A program made the position numbers and the translations under genes. The notes beneath the pieces were generated by a model. It worked only from the letters and a program-made list of their open reading frames with translations, did not search any database and had not been told where the DNA came from. Positions 60,701 through 64,000 of a stretch of DNA of 64,000 nucleotides are shown here, piece after piece; within the stretch, counting starts at the first letter, position 1, and every line of letters begins with the position of its first letter. The stretch is from the NCBI RefSeq assembly GCF_964355755.1, contig NC_092679.1:5518001-5582000 (forward strand), given 5' to 3'. The stretch is from Antedon mediterranea. Lineage: Eukaryota > Echinodermata > Crinoidea > Comatulida > Antedonidae.

Positions 60701-63392
60701 GCTGCAGTATTTACTTGTACTACGTTTTCTCAGGCGCATATCTGGGGAGAAAGGTCTAGGCTCACACGCTCCTCCTCTGACAGCCAAATTAAAATTGGTT
60801 ATGATTTTTATATCATCCAGACTGAGCAATACAAAATAAATTGATATTTTAGGGTCAGCGCTTTTCAGGTGTGAATGAGACAGAAGAACGTGTTTATTTA
60901 CTTGGTAATCCAGTTCTGTGGTGGGGTAACTTGTGTTGTCTTGGACTCTTTCTTTTCTGCTTTGCAATATGGTCTATAAGACTGCAACGTGGATGTTGTA
61001 CAGGGGTGGATACAGGTATATTTTAATATTACATTATTTATATACTCTTTTGTACATTACTGAGGTTTTACGAACCAACATTTTTTTAGGTGTAGCATAG
61101 AGATATTATAGTGAACTATAATATCTCTATGGGTGTAGCAATTAACATTAGGATTTATGTTAAAGATTCAGAATATGTTGCTAAAGCTCTGTCTGCACTA
61201 TCAAACTAGTTTGACAAAAAAAAAGTGTGGTGTGTCCAAATGTGGTAGTGATATGACTTCATCGTGTCCAAATATGATAGTGATATGACATCAACGTGCC
61301 CATATATGGACATGATGATGTCATACCACTCCCATATTTGGGCACACTTTTTTTTTCAAACTTTTTTGATAGTGTAGACAGCGCTTTAGTCTTCTTGAAT
61401 GCTGGTAATGACTGATTCCAAACTATGTACCTTAAATACATTCAGTATTAATATTATTGTACATTTCTCTTACAGATAACAATGCCATGATAAGCTGTGC
61501 TTGGCTATTCCTAGGCTGGTGTCTACACTACCTACCTTTCTTCTGTATGGGACGTGTCCTCTACTTTCATCACTATTTCCCTGCCATGCTCTTTAACAGT
61601 ATGTTGTCTGGTAAGTATAAGGTCAGACTTTATCAAAATTAGTTTAAGTAACCTCCAAAAAAATCTTCTAATAGATTCAGTGATTATGATTAAACAGAGA
61701 AGTATCTCCCTGGTTTAAATAACATAGTATACAACTTGCATCGAGTAATAAAATGGAAGTCATGTTCGATCTTCAAAAACATCTGTTTTTATACTATTTG
61801 ACTATAAACAGCCTATTTCAATTATTTATTAAAAAGCTATCTTGTAAAATTGCTTATGTTCCCATCTGAGTATCCTTTGTTTTGATAATCAAACTTACCA
61901 TATAGTATTATCACCCTGTACTTGTGGCCTTTCGTTGTTTTACGATGTATACAATTTCCTCCAAACATACTATGGGTCAAAGGTCACCTGAACACTTACA
62001 AGATTGATGATGAATTTATTGACAATCTGTCTGTTTTTTTCTCTCTCTGTTTGCTCCTTTAGGCATTTTGATTGATCATATAGTTACCAGTGTACATAAT
62101 AAACTTGAACTCAACTTTCCTTTTAATGGGAAAATCTGTACTCATGCTGTAATATGTTCTGTTATGGTTTACAGGTGAGTTGGCCATTTTATTATTGATC
62201 CTCATTGGAATTTATCAATACTGATTGACCCTTATTGATATTGATTGATTGACATTTATTGATATTGATTGATTAACAATTATAAATATTGATTGATTGA
62301 CAATTATAAATATTGATTGATTGACATTTATAAATATTGATTGACTGACATTTATTGATATTGATTGACAATTATTGATATTGATTGATTGAATTGTATT
62401 GATATTAACCTATTGACCACTATTAATATTGATTGATTGACATTGATATTGATTGATTGATAATTATAAATATTGATTGATTGACATTTATTGATATTGA
62501 TTGATTGACAATTATAAATATTGATTGAGTGACATTTATTGATATTGATTGATTGACATTTATTAATATTGATTAATTTATATTTATTGACTTTTATTGA
62601 TTGGAATAATTTAAAAAAGGAATGTTTTTCCTGCCCATACTGTTCTAGGCATATTTTCCCTCATTTCATTGAAATAATCAATAACTGTTTTTGATTTGAG
62701 GATTTGATTACTCTGTTTACGTATACAGGGGCAGTCAGAATTACTTTAGTGATCATTAGATATATCTCAATGCTAGTTGATTTTCCTTACCGTGTCTATT
62801 GTATCATAGGGAAATTCTGTTATACAGTATCACATGTGACACATGTAAGCTGACTATAACCTTAAAGTGTTACAGACACCACATTTATTTATTTATTTAA
62901 ACAATATTTTATGAGGATGGTCCATCCAGCCGAAGCTGATCATTAGGGACCCTCACAAAACTACAAAATGCCGATATAAACATGTAAAAATAAATATTAT
63001 TATGTGATACATGACACTGTAGTACAGAATTTGGCTATGATACTGATTATATACCATATGTGGAGATACAGTACAGTGATCATTGAACTGGTTGATCAAT
63101 GGAATCAGTTCATTAGTTGACTGGTATGTTAAAATATCTGACTTCATTGACAAACCATTAATGCCTAATTACACATGGTTGAGTGACTGCCAATATTTTA
63201 TATTTTGTTTACTTTAATTTCCCTAACTCACACTTTTTAAATATAGAGCAAAATTAAGTGAACTTTTCTTATTATTGTTTCCATAGTTTTCATCTATTCA
63301 GTCCATTGTCATACGGAATGAATGGACCTTATGCTGGCAAAGCAAATAGTAGATTGACACATTTGAAATGGCTTGATTCGTGGGAAATATGA
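54750..63392 (+). CDS. POMT2: Protein O-mannosyltransferase 2, 770 aa
   Basis: Nineteen exons, all in phase: 54750-55081, 55216-55300, 55401-55505, 56084-56192, 56629-56803, 56987-57080, 57385-57491, 57633-57715, 57947-58056, 58371-58498, 58872-58950, 59256-59407, 59498-59586, 60192-60268, 60571-60642, 60853-61015, 61476-61610, 62063-62174, 63287-63392. A hydrophilic N-terminus precedes the first membrane helix ([20 protein letters not shown]). The PMT catalytic loop [20 protein letters not shown] starts at residue 112 and carries the family's essential acidic pair; [13 protein letters not shown] follows. Several membrane helices lead to the lumenal MIR repeats (about 364-560, with [16 protein letters not shown] and RNLHSH motifs). 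The C-terminal membrane part has [34 protein letters not shown] and ends LKWLDSWEI. With POMT1 it transfers mannose from dolichyl-phosphate mannose to Ser/Thr in the ER, the first step of dystroglycan O-mannosylation. Human POMT2 is 750 aa. Confidence 0.97.
55568..55902. mobile_element. MITE family 5 in POMT2 intron 3
   Basis: Inverted ends: left ACTTGTCAATTGTATGACCT, ACTATACGACCCCTGGGAGAG; right, on the complement, CACTTGTCAATTATATGACT, CACTATACGATCC. Several GACGCACCCCTGCAT-type words repeat inside. Confidence 0.8.
56270..56505 (-). repeat. SINE family A in POMT2 intron 4
   Basis: The complement has AGTGGCCAAGTGGTTAAGAC (box A), GGGTCGAGCCTCACTCGC (degraded box B), ATAAGAACTATAAACCGTAG and GTGTACATATCTGG. 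Confidence 0.8.
58600..58705. repeat. Hairpin, about 45-bp arms, in POMT2 intron 10
   Basis: GTGTAATGGTACAAATAATG and its near-exact complement around a 15-nt loop. Confidence 0.8.
59648..60014. mobile_element. MITE family 6 in POMT2 intron 13
   Basis: Inverted arms: TTAAAGGGCAACTTGACCGA, GGACC and ACATATGATTTCAGAAC on the left; CTGAAATCATATGT and TTGGTCCTTTAA on the right. Inner arms GGTGCAT/ATGCACC and ACAGCCGTC/GGCTGT also pair. Confidence 0.8.
60030..60095 (+). repeat. Retroelement tail fragment
   Basis: AATCAGCTTCGGCTGGATGG then ACCACCCTCGTTTAATT and an AATAAAT run; the same tail occurs inverted at 62905-62960 and 6800-6850. Confidence 0.6.
61097..61130. repeat. Perfect 16-bp palindrome, 2-nt spacer
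   Basis: ATAGAGATATTATAGT, GA, and its exact complement, in POMT2 intron 16. Confidence 0.9.
61183..61388. mobile_element. MITE family 1, longest copy
   Basis: AAAGCTCTGTCTGCACTATC on the left, GATAGTGTAGACAGCGCTTT on the right; the interior has duplicated GATAGTGATATGAC words, which explains its 206-bp length. Confidence 0.85.
62212..62600. repeat. TTGATTGA-rich tandem repeat, POMT2 intron 18
   Basis: About 15 imperfect copies of a 24-28-bp unit such as TATTGATTGATTGACATTTA with TTGAT or TAAAT ends. Confidence 0.9.
62905..62960 (-). repeat. Retroelement tail fragment, inverted
   Basis: GATGGTCCATCCAGCCGAAG then CTGATCATTAGGGACCCTCA, preceded by an ATTT run; same family as 60030 and 6800. 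Confidence 0.6.
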
Positions 63393-64000
63393 TATTATTA
63401 CATGTTTGTATTGTGACAACTGTAACCTTTTCTACTGTTTTGTTACATTGTTTTGTACTGACCTTGTTTTTAAAATATTTAACTATTTCACACCGTGCAC
63501 ATAATTTTGCAAGAACTATTCCAGTTGGTTGTATTTTTCAGTGTATGTTGATTATGTCCTATAAACCAATTCTTGTCTACACTTTTCAAAAGACTAGTCT
63601 TTTTTGTATGGCTTCTAATAACTCCTTGATCTTATGCAACCTTACTATTAGTCATTTTAACTGAATTTTCCCATTACCTTCTTTTGTATTTCTTTGCCTT
63701 ATGGCTATTTTTAAAATGTATTTTGACAATATTGTGATATTCACAAAAGAAAATGTCTTTTGTATGTGTATATATAATTTATTTCCCCTCTTTTTTGTGG
63801 ATAAAGTTCTACATTGAATCTAACTAAAATCATACGTTATTGCAGTAAATAACATGTAGTTACTGCAGTACTTGCAGTAGATTGATTTTTACAACTATAA
63901 TCTGCATGTCGGTTGTCTTTCATGACAATACAATATAATATTTGTGCTTGCAAACTTCCTTCCTTGTTGTTCCATATACCATAGTTTTAACTTGTATATT
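63393..64000 (+). other. POMT2 3'-untranslated and downstream sequence
   Basis: No further exon seen. The ORF at 63380-63664 overlaps the end of POMT2 in another frame and looks spurious. A canonical AATAAA is not obvious before the window ends. Confidence 0.4.

Overview
This is a window of animal nuclear DNA. Genes are split by many short GT-AG introns, the gaps are AT-rich, and SINE, MITE and minisatellite families are abundant. The very frequent GGCCTA/TAGGCCTA motif, a Lefty (antivin) gene and deuterostome-type gene neighbourhoods point to a deuterostome. An echinoderm is most likely, but I cannot name the class from sequence alone. Almost no real gene is visible as one long ORF, so all gene models were built by hand from splice sites, reading phase and protein family.

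Layout. 1-5.8 kb: no gene; three minisatellites. 5.85-8.9 kb (+): small secreted dermatopontin-family gene with a TATA box. 10.4-12.2 kb (-): five-exon METTL27-type methyltransferase gene carrying two frameshifts. 12.2-15.4 kb: no gene. 15.4-20.2 kb (+): SDE2. 21.9-33.9 kb (-): 18-exon gene for an unrecognised, apparently disordered protein of about 729 residues with a KTYSR motif (known in PDS5/cohesin regulators), CDK-type sites and PP1-docking-like motifs. 34-35 kb: likely bidirectional promoter. 35.7-36.5 kb (+): unrecognised 153-residue SP/TP-rich protein. 37.9-40.0 kb (+): Lefty. 41.4-42.1 kb: TIR element filled with a 17-bp minisatellite. 43.2-46.2 kb (-): GSTZ1. 46.26-54.62 kb: large composite inverted repeat built of 101-bp satellites, an 829-bp foldback element and inner inverted arms. 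54.75-63.4 kb (+): POMT2.

How the genes relate. From memory, GSTZ1 and POMT2 are also head to head in human (14q24.3), and LEFTY and SDE2 are near neighbours in human (1q42), so the window seems to keep two ancient linkages. The GSTZ1/POMT2 intergene has been expanded to about 8.5 kb by the satellite structure. SDE2 works in replication, splicing and genome maintenance; the two unrecognised genes share a promoter region with CCAAT and CHR-like elements, suggesting cell-cycle expression. Lefty is a Nodal antagonist, GSTZ1 acts in tyrosine breakdown, and POMT2 starts O-mannosylation in the ER. All identifications rest on reading translated exons against remembered family sequences; no search was run.
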